A stretch of DNA of 64,000 nucleotides from Myrica gale (GCA_963930655.1 OZ005601.1:11776001-11840000); one strand, 5' to 3'. Counted from the stretch's first letter, positions 35,696 to 48,465 are shown. Numbers and translations: made by a program. The notes: generated by a model not told the origin, from the letters alone.

Positions 35696-38230
35696 TATGG
35701 GATAAAGGTTTCCTCATCATTTATCCATGTTCCTGCGCCTTGTGGTTGATATCTATGAAGTTCTGTGAAGGTGGGGCAGGGTGCTGTAGAAATGAAACCC
35801 ATATCTCTGAATTGTACACCCTTTTTCCTCTTGTCTCTTTCACCGCAAATTATGAGATTATCACATCACTGTGCCTTGAATTAGATTGCTGCCATATTTC
35901 AAAGCAATGCATATTCAGAAAAGCACAGAAATGGCTCTTGGTAATTGGCTGTTGCAAGAATTTCGGTCAAAGAGGAAAAAGAGCAGATGCGGCATATGTA
36001 AGGCCCCATTTATTTTCGTATGTAGGTCTGTACATGGTAGAATTAGGAATGAAGGTTGTAGTTGTAGAAGGATCCAGGTATGATGCCCTGCAGCAGCGCC
36101 GTTAATCCCTGTGTATAGCTTTTGCATGTGTTAACCTGTGAAATAGATGGCTTGAAGCTGTTGATTTTGTGCTGCAGTACATGAGGAAGACAATAAATTG
36201 TCCTTGTTAGCAGTTAAGCGGGACATTTGATCTTTTTACATTGCGGCTATTGCATGAAAGTTTACTTCAATGAAAAGGCTGGCAGAGTCCTGCATGTGTG
36301 TGGTACTGTTCGTGAAAACACCCTTTCCCGTTGTCATTTCCTCCTTGTGCAAAGTTTTGTTTCCTCGTTTCATTCCTCAGTTTTAGTCATTTGTATGCAT
36401 ATTTAGAAGCCATTGATTAAACTTCATGCTAGCCAACTAGTGTTTGCATTTGGGTTTGAGATTAATACAACTTCACGTGTTGTTTGTAACAGGTTGCCCA
36501 TTCTCTCGTCTTTAGCCCCTAATCCTATATATATATATATAAGTTCAGGTCCAACACGTTCCCACTATTAATGGAACCAACTTGGGATATGATCAAGGTA
36601 ATTAAAATTTTTGAACCTGATGAAGTAGGTGTGTCTATGGATGTTTTTATCAAATAGAAGGAAGAAGGTTCATGCTTCAATATAATCATAAATAAGAGAT
36701 ATATTGTATATTTTTAAAAGATAACAGTTAAGGTTTGGAGAGTCTATGGTCGTCCCCATTCTTTATAAGAAATTACTCTCTTGATGAAGAATTTTGTATT
36801 TGAGAATTCAATTATGGTATAATCATATTTGTAGGGAGTGGTTTCAAATTTTATTGATTTTGTATCATGTAGGATGAATTGGTAGAATGTTTGGGTGAAT
36901 GCAAAATTTTTAGAAACATAATTCCAATCAGGAGATCGTATCTCTCAACTTGAGACTATGTTGGGGAGGCCTTAGATTCAGGAATTGAAGGAGAAACATT
37001 GTAAAGAGGAGCTTGAATAGGAGAATCGGTTTTGTAAAAAGTATTTTTGGGGTTTTCTTAGGGATAGAAATAGGTATAGATTCTTGTGGAGTATGAGAGG
37101 TTGAGGGAGTGTAAAATGTATTTATTGCATATTTGAAGCTATTTCCTACCTTTGGTGGTGGTGGTGTTACTCACGGAAGTTGTCCTTGTATAGCTAAGTG
37201 TTGAAGACCTTCCATCGTATCATAGTCAGAAGATTTAATATTTAAAATCAACAAATGCAGTACAATAGAGTGAAATAATAAAAGAGATAAACAAGGATGA
37301 CAATTAAAATATATTAGGCTTCAATATAGAGAGGATTTTACCATCCCAAAGTTGTCTTTTGTAATTTGCACCCCAAACTATTAAGCTTGACACATTGCAA
37401 CACATACTACCAACAAGTTTACACTTTACAATTCTTATACGGGGAAGGACTAATACTTTGAAATTCATAAATATGAGATTTGGCAAGAAAGGGGAAGGAT
37501 GAGCTTTGAGCTGATTATAATGTTGATATACTTTCATATGAGATTCGTGTGGGGGAGAGGACTTTAGGGTCAGTATTATCTTATTGGGGAAAGGACCAAT
37601 ACTTCATAAGAGTTTTGTTCGTAGGGATTACTCTGTTTTATTGATATACCGGGGTTCTTTTCACATTTCCTTAAACCAAAACTGTGCTGACAGTTTTCTT
37701 TGAAAACAATTCTTGGTGGAAAAACCCGGGCGGTGGGGTGAGGAAACTACTAGAACTCTTCTCCTGCAATTTCAGGCATTAATCTGTTATCAGGACAAGG
37801 CATTATCCCATCAATATCTTCGTACAGTAAACAGATTTTGTTTCCCTAATTTTGGAAGCAAACTTCAAATCCCCTTAATTATAGGACTTCCTTCGTGTTC
37901 AAGTGCCCCTCTCTCTCGTCTGAATCTTTGAATTGAATTATATTATAATAATTAAATGCACCGAATCTCTTCCACTCCCAAACAGCGTGCCAATTAACTT
38001 ATTCTAGGTTTCTCAATTTAATTTTACTATTTAATAAATCTATCAAGCATTTTTGGGTTTTTATTTTAGTATTTTACCTGAGGCGAGAAATAAAAAGACT
38101 AAACTTCGTAGTCCTAATTTTTTGTGACCTCACTTGAGATGTTTCATTTACCTAATATTTACTTGTCCCCGTAAACATATAAAGCTATTAAATTAATTTA
38201 CTCAAAAATATTTTCATGTACAATTTATTT
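35696..38230. other. NLP8 3' UTR and intergenic DNA
   Basis: The first 600-700 bases are probably the NLP8 3' UTR. The rest, to the element at 38234, has only short unrelated frames and no recognised gene. Confidence 0.4.
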
Positions 38231-38233
38231 ATA

Positions 38234-38888
38234 GGGATAAATGCCAAATTGGTCTATGTAATATACGCGACAATCGTTTTGCTCCTTGTGATAAGAAAAC
38301 CATAAATTTAGTCCATATAGTATCTCACTTGTTTCGCCATTCGTCCCTCTTCTTGAATTCGTTAGTTAACTCGACAGAATGCACTCCAAATCAGCTTTAT
38401 TGCCATGTCATCTCTCTAGTAAGCTATATATCCTATTTGACACTTAGATTAAAGTTTCCGCCTATGCCGACTCAGTTTGAGGGGCAGCAAATCCTTCTTG
38501 TTCACCTGCTTCCGTTGGAGGCTTTGGTTCATTTTCCGGTTTAGCCACTTCAGAAGGTGGTGTTGGCTGCTGCGGCTCAGGCTTCACTTCCTCCGGCGCA
38601 TCAACACCTCCTCGCCTTTCCTAACGAAGTGCGTGGAATTCAACCTTAGCCGACCCAGCGTGGCCATACTGAGTGAGACTTTCAAGGAGAACCCACTGTA
38701 GTAGTGCAATTTTTGGCAACAGGGCTGATGTGGAATGCATTTTGTGGAGTGAACTAACAGATTTAAGAAGAGGGACGAACGACGAAACAAAAAGAGTATT
38801 ATGAAGACTAAATTTATAGTTTTCATATCACAGGGACCAAAACGATTTTCCCGTATATTACAGGGACCAATTTGACATTTATCCCTTA
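38234..38888. mobile_element. Pack-MULE candidate with long TIRs and captured coding fragment
   Basis: The left end GGGATAAATGCCAAATTGGT and the right end, read inward as GGGATAAATGTCAAATTGGT, are inverted repeats. They stay alignable for about 180 bp (AATTTAGTC, TTCGTCCCTCTTCTT, ATGCA-TCCA). Flanks TATTTATA and TATTTCTA match at seven of eight positions. The roughly 260-bp centre is GC-rich. On the minus strand it reads MATLGRLRLNSTHFV in one frame and GVDAPEEVKPEPQQPTPPSE in another, which looks like captured exon sequence with a shifted frame. Confidence 0.65.
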
Positions 38889-39717
38889 TTTCTATTAAAG
38901 TTATTTATAATGTTAAGTAGTTTCAAGTGAATTTTATTTTAATAAAATAATTTTATTTTGAATGTTTAGTTGTTACATCAAAACATATTTTTTGAAACGT
39001 ACTTATTAATATTTGACACAAATTTTATTATTATTATTTTTTGAATTCATTATGTTTGTAAATATAAATACAAATTTTGAAATAGGAAGAATTTTAATTT
39101 AAGTTTAAGTTACAAAGCAGTGTCTCCAACTCAAAGTGCATGTTTAATACATGTATCAAATCTAGATACCAGTGGTGATGGTTTTTTTTGTGTTAAAATT
39201 TTAAGATATTATATTTGGTGAAAAAGTGAAGAGAGATGATTTTTAATATTTATTATAATAAAAAATAATAATGTGTAAGTGTGAAATATTATATTATAAT
39301 TTTTTAATTGTGTTAAAATTTGAAGACGCTTACCATTTTTGTTTGCAAACATATCTGTAACCTTCCTTTGACTTTATTACCTCATGGTTTTACACTTTTA
39401 CCTTTTGTAAAATTTTAAAAAGAAAATAAATGAGTAAAAAGTAATAGCAAAGTGGTGCAATCTACTGGCTGCAGCGGTAGGAGAGCGCAATCATATGTGG
39501 ATGAGTTGTTATGGATCGTCCTCGTCACCTCAAGATGGCCCCCATATAGACGCGTACTATCCCAGATGAAGCTTGACCCTTATTAAAAACAGCGCCGATA
39601 CCGACAAAGTCCCTAGCTGTTTGCTGTGAATAGAAGGGAAGAGAGGAGAGAAAAGAGAGAGGGCAAAAACCTCCTTGCGTTATCTCTATATGCCGTTTCT
39701 CGCTGCAATTATTCCCA
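38889..39717. other. AT-rich intergenic DNA and PEX13 promoter/leader
   Basis: No gene is seen. The last 200 bases, with GAGAGGAGAGAAAAGAGAGA close to the start codon, form the likely PEX13 leader. Confidence 0.45.
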
Positions 39718-42700
39718 ATGGACTCCAATCGCCCGCCGTCCGGTTCGTAAAGCCGTCTAATATCTCATCGCTTTCATTTATTTATGCATCTAGATACTAT
39801 TGGATTTGGAACTTATATTCTTTTGATGGACGGTTTGTTCGGTTGGTTTGGCTTTGCAAATGATTGCTTTGGAGATCCCATGAGTTACTTCGATATTTGA
39901 TTTCACTTCTATCAGCTGAGTTTCTTAATACCTGTCGCCAGAATTTTCTCTTTCAAGCTAAGGCTGTATTTAGTTGCCGGGAAAAATACTACAGCGCGAA
40001 ATGAATCGGAATTTCTGTCGAATCAATTTTCCGCTTTTCATCTTCTCGAGAAAAATAATAGATTCCTTTGGTTTCCGCTGTTTTATCGGGAGCCAAAAAG
40101 TGGGGTATTCCATGATATTCTTTTTCAGGGATACAGTGTGGTTAGAGTCTACTCTATATTCAGCGTCTGTACCTCTTTATATGTGCTGCAGGTACTTATA
40201 ATGCCCCGTTTGTTTCCCGGGAAGAAAAAATTTCCGTGTCAAAAGTATTTCCCATGAGAGAAAAAAAATTTGGGTGGGGGAAATTTATTTACCGTGGTTG
40301 AATGCAGATGTATGGATAATTTTTAACGGTTTCATTATTTGAGAAAAAGAAAAAAGATCCACTTTGATATTTTGGTTTTTGAAAAACTAAATTTTCTCAC
40401 ATACAGGAAATACTTTTATTGCTGAAAACGTAAATGACACGTGAATTCAAAGAGCGACCATGAAATTCATTATTATGGGATTCATGTGTTTATCTAATGA
40501 AACCACTTGGCGTTTAACATGTTTGGTGTGCATTATGGAAAGATAAATTGTTGGATGGAGGAACGATCATTGATTATTGTTGATATAGTAGTACAGTGGA
40601 AGTAAACTACAAGCATGAGCGAAGGTGTAATAACCTTGAGAATTCAGGTGTATAATTGTTGGATGGATTCTGGAGTGCAATCAGAGTATACAAAATCTAC
40701 AGGTTTAGTTTTTCATATGGAATCCCTGCCATTGATGGCGCTTCGCCCTTTAGAGATTGTCTTCTCTCTTGCCACTTCTATAGTGCTTTACGTGGCTGTC
40801 CATAATTTGCCCAGTGCTGAGCTGTATGTGCTCATAGTCTCTTGTATCATTATTAATCACTTCAGGTATAAGGTTTTGTTGTAATTTGAACCATCATGAA
40901 CATCATATACAAGAAGTTTTGTCTCTTCAGCCCTTACCCATCTTCGCGTGAATTAATTATCTTGAACACAGTGAGTATGACATTGTGAACATAATTCTGT
41001 ATTTTGAAGAATTAGTGAACTCGCATGATTGCCAAGTACTTTGTTCTATAATTTGAGTGCATGCTGCACTTTCGGCGTACTGTATGAAAAAGGTTGAGTC
41101 TGATCTGAGTATATTACACATGACATGTCATTTATATTGGAAAGAGGAATTGTTGTTGAATCCTCCGATGTTGTGGTAATTGCTCAATGCTAGTAAAGTT
41201 TTTAGTAGATACTTAGAACTATTTTTAGGTCAATTATTTATTTCATCACTTGGCTCGGTTAAGATGATGTCATCAATCAACTTCGTCTAATACTCTTGCA
41301 AATTGAACCGTGTTCTTAATTTTGCAGCTAATAGCCCTCCACCAAAACCCTGGGAGCGAGCTGGTGGCTCATCTGGCCCTGCACCTTTTAAACCCCCATC
41401 AGCTGGCGCCACCAGCGATGTCGTTGAGGCTTCAGGAACTGCAAAACCTGGAGAAATAGTTTCTACTTCTGGTCAGAATGCGTCTATTAATAGGAATGTA
41501 CTTAGCAGGCCTGTTCCCACAAGGCCTTGGGAGCAGAGCTATGGGAATAGCAGTTATGGAGGTATTACAGACATTCAATGACTACTTTTTCCTTCCCCCC
41601 CCTCTCTCTCTTCCTCTTCCCCTTTCTTATGGTTGTTTCTTGATTCTTTGAAAAATTATCCTGTGATGCAGGTTATGGCTCTAATCTGGGCTACAACTCT
41701 GGCTATGGTTCTGGAACGTATGGTTCATATGGTGGTGTAGGGGGAACGTATGGTGGCGTGGGGGGGACGTATGGTGGCGTAGGGGGGACGTATGGTGGCG
41801 TAGGGGGGACGTATGGTGGTGTAGGGGGGACGTATGGTAACACCATGTATAGGGGAGGAGGTTATGGTGGGCTTTATGGATCTTCTGGCATGTATGGAGG
41901 TGGAATGTATAATAGTGGTTTTGGAGGTTCCATGGGTGGAGGTCCCATGGGTGGGTATGGAATGGGTATGGGTGGTTCTCATGGTGTTGAAGATCCAAAT
42001 AACCCTTATGGTGCTCCTTCATCTCCTCCGGGATTTTGGATTTCTATTCTTCGTGTGGTAAGACATGATGCTTTGTCTAACTTATTTATTCCAGTGGGGT
42101 AGGGTGACCAACACATTATGCACTTAGGATATAAAGATACGTAGGTTTTTCGCTTATTATGAAGTCTGACATGACTTAACCTTGCGCTTATAACTGTTCG
42201 TATCTCTTTGGTTAGGACTTATAAAAAAAAATATCTTTGGTTAGGTGAGAATAATCCTTGAATCTCCAGCCCAACCAAAATCAAGAAGGAAAATAAAACT
42301 GATGTTTCCCTTGTTATGCTGTCACTTATTTTTTCATTCTTTTCTTGCAGATGCAGGGTGTGGTTAACTTTTTTGGTAGGATATCGATTCTGATAGACCA
42401 GAACACACAGGCCTTCCATTTGTTCATGACCGCAATGCTTCAGGTGTTTTCACGTTCCTGTTTCCTTGCATCTGACCGTCTTTGTAGCATTTCTTGTTGT
42501 TAGGAGCCTCAAAAAAGCCATGTCAACTTCTCTCCTGTATTAACTACTACCACTGAGCCAACATAAATGTGATAGATTCTGGTGTACGGGCCCATGACAT
42601 TTGTTTCCACGTATGATGATCAAAATTGATATTTGCGTCTAAATGCTGGCTTCTGGTACAGCTTTAAATATGGTCCAACTTTTGTCCCTAGTAGCTCTAG

Positions 42701-43371
42701 TTAGTAGTATAAAGGTTATAGTAAGCACGCTCAAGATGACCTATAAGGAGAAGCTTTTTTCTTCAATTGCATTTTTGGGTCAAAAGAGTCCATTTCAGCT
42801 CCTGCTGTGATTTGACTAAAATCTACTGGATTTCAAATTTGAACATGTGGTAATGGGTGTTTGAGATTATCTTTTTGTCTACCCACTTCAGTTAATGGTT
42901 TTATCAAATAAGCCCTCTGAACTAACATCTGTCTAGATACATTTGTTTTTTTTTTAGCACAAAAGGAAATAAAAAGTTTCAGATAAGAAATGTCCTGAGT
43001 TCAAAGTGATTGGCGATTATGTATCATTGCCTTGTAGTGTAAGATGTCTTTGAAACTCTCTAAAGTAATTTAACTCATCATTATAAGCACTACTTTCTAG
43101 ATAATTAGATAGCATTATTTAGTTGCACATAACATGGCTCTTGCTGCAGCTTTTTGATCGCTCTGGCGTATTATATGGAGAGCTGGCTAGATTTGTATTG
43201 AGAATTCTGGGCGTCAAGACAAAGCCTCAAAAGTTCTACCCACCAGGCCCTAATGGACTTCCACTTCCTGGACCTCACAATCCGCACGTAAATCAGAACT
43301 ATAGTCAGGAAGTAAAGGCTGCTCCAAGCAGTTCGTGGGACAATGTTTGGGAAAATGATCCTAGCAAGTGA
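39718..43371 (+). CDS. PEX13: peroxisomal membrane import protein PEX13, five exons, 319 aa
   Basis: Exons are 39718-39742, 41328-41561, 41672-42057, 42351-42443 and 43150-43371; the phases close to 320 codons. Exon 1 is only 25 nt (MDSNRPPS plus one base). It runs into SANSPPPKPWERAGG, the conserved plant PEX13 start, and the LSRPVPTRPWEQ motif. A Gly/Tyr-rich region follows in exon 3, including five tandem GGVGGTY units. The membrane part spans the exon 3-5 junctions (PGFWISILRVMQGVVNFFGR, LFDRSGVLYGELARFVLRIL). Plant PEX13 lacks the SH3 domain of fungal and animal proteins, and none is seen here. It forms the peroxisomal docking complex with PEX14 for cargo receptors PEX5 and PEX7. The C-terminus SSWDNVWENDPSK is typical. 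Confidence 0.93.
41731..41838 (+). repeat. 21-bp coding minisatellite in PEX13 exon 3
   Basis: About five near-identical copies of GGTGGCGTAGGGGGGACGTAT encode tandem GGVGGTY. The near identity of the copies suggests recent slippage and likely length polymorphism. Confidence 0.9.
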
Positions 43372-45189
43372 TTCATTGTAATGCTTCACCGAGTGGATCC
43401 TGCTACAAAAGGTTAAGATGAAGAAAGAAGTCTCTCTCTCCCCACCCACCCCCCTCCTTTTTCTGTCTGGTGATTTGCAGTTTGAAGTCAGTTATAATCT
43501 TTGTGATTCCGTTGCCGAGGTTGGTTTGTGGTTCATTGGATAAACGGGCTGTTTAAGCTAAAAGCGACTGGAGCTCAGCTATGTACCAGTTAATGAAAAA
43601 AATGAATTGCTGGCCATAAGTTAAACTTTACAGAAGTGTCATTTTAACTTCTTTCTTGTAGGCTTTAGGAAAAAGAAAAAGAAAAAACTAGTTGATTTAA
43701 AACGTAGAGAGCTGCATCTTCTTATGGTAGTATCTGAATTTGTATACTACTACTAGTCACAAATATTCGTAGGGAAAAGTGTGGTTTTGGAAACCTGGGA
43801 AGTAAAGTAGTTACTTCTCATGTGCGCAAGACTAGTGCAATGAGAAAATCTCTGAAACAAATAATCGAATAATTTAAGAGTGCTGGGATGAATCATAAAA
43901 TTTTCTTGTACAATCGCCTTGTCATTATTTTGTTCTCGAAGATTATCCTATTCATGTTCATTGGCTTATGCTAGTTGATAATATTCTTTAATGATGTTGA
44001 TGTTTGTTAATATTGTTGAATATAGGTGTAAGTTTGGGGGTGACCAAGTGATAAGTCAACAGGTTTTCGTCTCGTTACAAACTCCTGAAAACTTTAGTGC
44101 TCTTTTGGTTACCCGAATTCCTGGTACCTGAAAAATGTAATTTCCCAGGGTCCCTGCACACGGATAATAGGTCCTGGTAAAGGTCCAAAGGTGTAGGGTC
44201 TGCGTGTGGGCACCTTAATGGAGGTCTGTAATGAAACATTGCAAACAGAACAAGCAACAATGCAACGTCCAACAACGACAAATGTGAACACCAATTGAGA
44301 GAGAAGGAAAATGTAGAACAAAAAATAAAGAAAATGAAGACGGAGTAGATTTGAAGGGTTTATAGGGGTTAGAAATTATAGTCCAATAGAGGAATGATGT
44401 ATGGAAGGTATGCGAGAGGAATTCTTTCTTTTATTGAATTGGAATGGGTCCATTTGAGTGCAAATCCGTGAGAGATTTTCTTTCAAGAGATTATAATGTC
44501 TCGAACAAAAAAGATACACCATTGAAAAGTAGAGTGGGGGTGATGGATGAAGCAAATGACCCGTAGGGAATCAAGCATTTTCTGATGTTAAATTATTCAG
44601 TTTCAGCGTGTAGGCTTCTGAGGTGGCTAGCAAGGTTATGCACAGCTCCTATAATGACACCCATGGGGGAAGAATATAAATCTAAGCATGAAGTAGGTTC
44701 CCTTTATGGTCGTGGCATACCGCTGCAGACATGGAAAACAACCATGTCCAACTGCTCCATCAATTTTCTCTTACCTATTGGATCAACATCTCTGTTATCT
44801 TTGTATTCAAGGTGGTTAGCTTAGCTGATTTGGGGTCTAAAAAGGGGCACTCAAGTGCAGGTGTGGAGGTTGAAAATCTGTATATCGAACCCTTTCACCT
44901 TCAAAATCAATTGTATTCTTGTAGGGCTGTGGTGATGGTCCCCCTTCTCATGAGTGGTAGCTATGGCTCAATCCAAATATTTTGGTAAATGTTCTTATGG
45001 TCATGTTTAGGAGGTTAGTTGCCCCCCTCCACCTTCTCACCAAGACAAAAAATAAAAAAAAGACAGCCCATCATAAATCACATCAACAGTTTTTGTTATC
45101 AAAATGCACTGACAAATTCATCGATGGGAGTTGGGCAATTGTAGGGTTAGGAGCTTATAATTTGTATAGTAGGAAAGATGCTATAAAAA
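43372..45189. other. PEX13 3' UTR and intergenic DNA
   Basis: The first few hundred bases are the likely 3' UTR. Short frames at 44585-45200 are not recognisable as genes. Confidence 0.4.
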
Positions 45190-45270
45190 CAGGGCGTTTC
45201 TGAGCATAGGCAGCCTATGTAGTTGCCTAAGGCCCCCCAAAGTAAGAAGACCCTAACTTCTTATTTTACT

Positions 45271-46229
45271 TAATATTTATGGAAATTTACAAATAACTCA
45301 CCGAATTTTAGCGCCTTTTTCAAAAACTCACTGAGTATTAAAAAATTTCAAAACGCTCACTGGGTTTACAATTTTAGAATCAAAACTCACTAGACCCAAC
45401 GTCGTTAGACCTATTTAACGGAAAATTCATCACGTCCAATCACAATGCGACACGTGTCATTAAATTAATAAAAAAACGTAATTTAATAAACAATTTAAAA
45501 ATAACTCACTAAGTTTTAACACATTTTAAAAAAACTCAAGGGGTTTTAAAAAATTTTAAAACGCTCACTAAGTTTGTCATTTTAATATCAAAACTCACTG
45601 GACTCAACGCTGTTAGACTTATTTAACAAAAAATTCATCTCATTCAATCACAATGTGATACATATCATTAAATAAATAAAATAAATAAATCTAAAATTAA
45701 TAAAAAAAACATAATTATTATTTTTATTTATTTTTTATTTTTTTAAAAAGATCGGGGACCCCTAATTCTTTCACGGTAGAAGGGGAATCCCCTTTTTCTG
45801 GTCGCCGAGGGAGGAGGATCTCCCCCTCCACCTTTAGGCGGCCAGAGGGAGGGTTCCTCCACCCCGGGCGATGGGATTCCTCCACCCCGGGTGGGCGTTG
45901 GGATTCCTCCACCCTCCGTTGGCTGCCCAGTTATGGGCTGCCATGGGTGGACCCCCTCCACCCATCGGTGTCTGGGTGGGGGTTGGGGGACCTCCCCCTA
46001 TCCTGCAACCCATAGAGACCACCGCTCGGGGTGGAGGAGCCCTCCCTCTGGCGGCCCAATTCTAGGTGGCCAGAGGTGGAGGGGGATTCCCCCTCCACTT
46101 TGATTAGGGGTCCCTGATTTTTTAAAAAAAAAAAAATTTATTAATTTTTTATTTTTAATGACATGTATCACATTATGATTGAACGAGATGAATTTTCAGT
46201 GAGTTATTTGTAAATTTCCCTAATATTTA
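45271..46229. mobile_element. MULE-type MITE with 9-bp TSD and GC-rich internal inverted repeat
   Basis: TAATATTTA at 45271-45279 and 46221-46229 flanks an element of 941 bp. The termini read GGAAATTTACAAATAACTCA inward from both ends. About 200 bp of the left arm is duplicated in tandem (AATAACTCAC..., ATTTAAC.., CAATCACAATG repeated). The GC-rich centre (45744-46123) is an imperfect inverted repeat. Its outer arms are GGGGACCCCTAAT and ATTAGGGGTCCC, and CCTCCACCC motifs lie within. Confidence 0.8.
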
Positions 46230-46558
46230 ATAGGCCCTCTCAATTTATGTTCAATATTTTAACTTAATAAAAAATAAGTTTCAAAATCTCCTTTAAACTT
46301 CTTGAAATTCCCATTAGATGCAAAGAAAGCATAATTCAAAATTTCAAAAGAAGATTGTTGGACTTCCAACTTTACATTTCAAAGAAAACTACTAGATTTA
46401 TAACTTTTTAAATCCCAAAAATTCTTTTTTCTAAACATATTCCAGCCATTTCTTCTTTTAATCATACTTTCATTCTTCTTTTCACCAACTTTTTTATTTT
46501 TCTATTGAACACCTATCTTTCCTTCTTTATAGCCAACTTCTCAAATCTCAACTATTGA

Positions 46559-47083
46559 TTCAAAATAGGGGTAATGTCATTGTTCGACCCTGACTATAGG
46601 CCAATTGCAAACTCGCCCCCTAATTATGATAACGGTGATTTACGTCTTCTAAATTTTGAAAATCATTAATATACGCCATCGTCCAAATCATCCATTAAAT
46701 TAGATAAAAACGTATCAAAATGATCGAAATGCCCTCCAAGTTAATTCCAAAAAATAAATAAATATTTGAGAAATAAATTAAAAAAATATATAGATTACTG
46801 AAATAGAGTTTCAATAGTTTTATTTAAAAATATTACCTTTTTCAATATCATTTTTTTTATTTTTAATGAATTTTTTTAATTTTTTTAGTAATTTTATCTT
46901 GGAGGGTCATTTTACATGTGTTTTCTTCAAGTCAACGTCAGACTTGATGGCTGATTTGGAAGAGGGCGTACATTGATGATTTTTTAAAGTTAGAGGACGT
47001 AATCGTTGTTTTCATAGTTGGATGGCGAGATTGCAATTAACCCATAATTAAGGGGCAAAATATCATATTACTCTTTCAAAATA
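46559..47083. mobile_element. MULE-type MITE, 507 bp, with 9-bp TSD
   Basis: TTCAAAATA at 46559-46567 and 47075-47083 flanks inverted ends of over 100 bp. Shared stretches include TTAATTGCAA/CCAATTGCAA, ATCATTAATATACGCC/ATCATCAATGTACGCC and TCCAAATCA. It has no coding sequence. Confidence 0.8.
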
Positions 47084-47505
47084 TCTACTTTCACTCTTCT
47101 CCCACTAACTCAGGTGATGTTATTTTAACCTTTCAATTTTTAAACTATACACCTTAATTTTATACTTTTATTTTATATTTGTGTAGTTAGCATAATTTTC
47201 TACGAAGAAAATTGAGAATTTGAAATTAAGTTAGTACTATATAGTTAGTTATAATTTTTTTGTTTAGGATAAGTTTGAGATATCTAATATCTCTAATATA
47301 AAATACATTTTGGATATGAAAAGCTAAAAAAATATATTGAAAAATTAATTCAATCTTAAAAAAGAGCTATTGAATACAAAATTTTAATAAGTAATTTTGC
47401 ATATCAAAAAGTAAGAATAATAATTTTTAACTAAAATTCATTGATATTTTATATTTTAACATAATAAATTTCGCCTAAGGCTCCAATTATCTTAGAAACG
47501 ACCTG

Positions 47506-48210
47506 AGCACAAAACATGAGCCAAGGATATTTACCTTGGTACAACATACTTAGCTAAAAAGAACTCGCAAGATTATGCATTGCTTTCAAGTGATTCTTGG
47601 AAGTAAACTGAATTGGTCCCTCATACCATTCCTGATTGGCAACACACTATATCCCAAAAGAGGATGTTAATTTTGTAGTTTAGTATCATGTGGATAGCAT
47701 ATTTTAGAGGATAGAGATCCTCTTCAATTTGTTGTTCCAAATAGATCATTCTATTTGGAGAGAGAGAGAGAGATTGTGCATTAAATGTTACAGGATCCAC
47801 ATTACTCAATAACTAATATGGACAACATTAACTATATAACGCTCACATAATATATTTATCTCTTATAAATAGGATGGTCTAATTCAAACAATAATTAGAG
47901 AGGATCTTGAACCTTAGTTGGAAGCGTTATTGCTCTGTGAACCTTTATTGATGATGTGAGATTCTGTGGAGTGCTTGGTTCCTTCTAGCACATTTCATTT
48001 CTAAGATGCTAAGATCTTTTTTCATAAATCTTGTCATTTTCAATTGATAATTCTCTAATGTCCATCGTAAAAGATAATCCGACACAATTTATAGATCATA
48101 TTCTATGTTCTCTTATTTTATCGATTATACTTCTCATTTGATAAATCTTCCCTAAGTGCAATCGATCCATTTGATAGGTCGAACGAAACTGTAACGTCCT
48201 TTCTCATTAA
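47506..48210. other. AT-rich intergenic DNA
   Basis: No gene is seen. A GAGAGAGAGAGA tract occurs near 47759. Confidence 0.4.
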
Positions 48211-48465
48211 AGACTTTATTGCATCGTCCATGCTTGCCAAGGTGCAGTCAAAGAAGCGTTAGGAGTTAGGGCATTAAACTATTGCCAATTTTTGCAGTTT
48301 GTTTCTGTCGAAATTTCTAAATTCGCAGCTGATTCTGATGGTTTTTGTATATGCATAGAAAACAATGCAGCGTCAAGAGCTATCACAGCAAAGACCACAT
48401 TTCTTGAGGTTGATACTGTGAGAGCTGCTCCAACAGGATACAATGATAACGCCGCAACAAACTAG
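48211..48465 (+). pseudogene. isolated exon-like fragment, unidentified
   Basis: The frame is open from 48211 and gives RLYCIVHACQGAVKEALGVR, then YCQFLQFVSVEISKFAADSD, and ends TGYNDNAATN before a stop at 48463-48465. Codon use and amino-acid composition look like a genuine last exon. Stops close the frame upstream and no upstream exon is evident. It could be a gene relic or a captured or retroposed fragment. I do not recognise the family. Confidence 0.35.

Larger units (their letters stand above)
45190..47505. mobile_element. old hAT element remnant carrying two nested MITEs
   Basis: The left end CAGGGCGTTTCTGAGCATAG and the right end, read inward as CAGGTCGTTTCTAAGATAAT, are inverted repeats. 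Both continue into a (G)CCTAAGGC.CC motif. Near 47350-47420 a decayed frame reads YKILISNFAYQKVRI, the same hAT C-terminal motif found at 23050. No 8-bp TSD survives. Two MULE-type MITEs with intact 9-bp TSDs (45271-46229 and 46559-47083) sit inside it and must be younger. Confidence 0.5.

Noticed and set aside
35692-36105. 137-aa frame following the NLP8 stop codon
   Set aside because: It lies in the NLP8 3' UTR, without coding character or motif.
41681-42022. His/Pro-rich frames (HHTSPLRHHTSP) on the minus strand
   Set aside because: They are antisense translations of the PEX13 Gly/Tyr minisatellite, not a gene.
45724-46103. Several Gly/Pro-rich frames on both strands
   Set aside because: They come from the GC-rich inverted core of a MITE, with low complexity and mirrored peptides.
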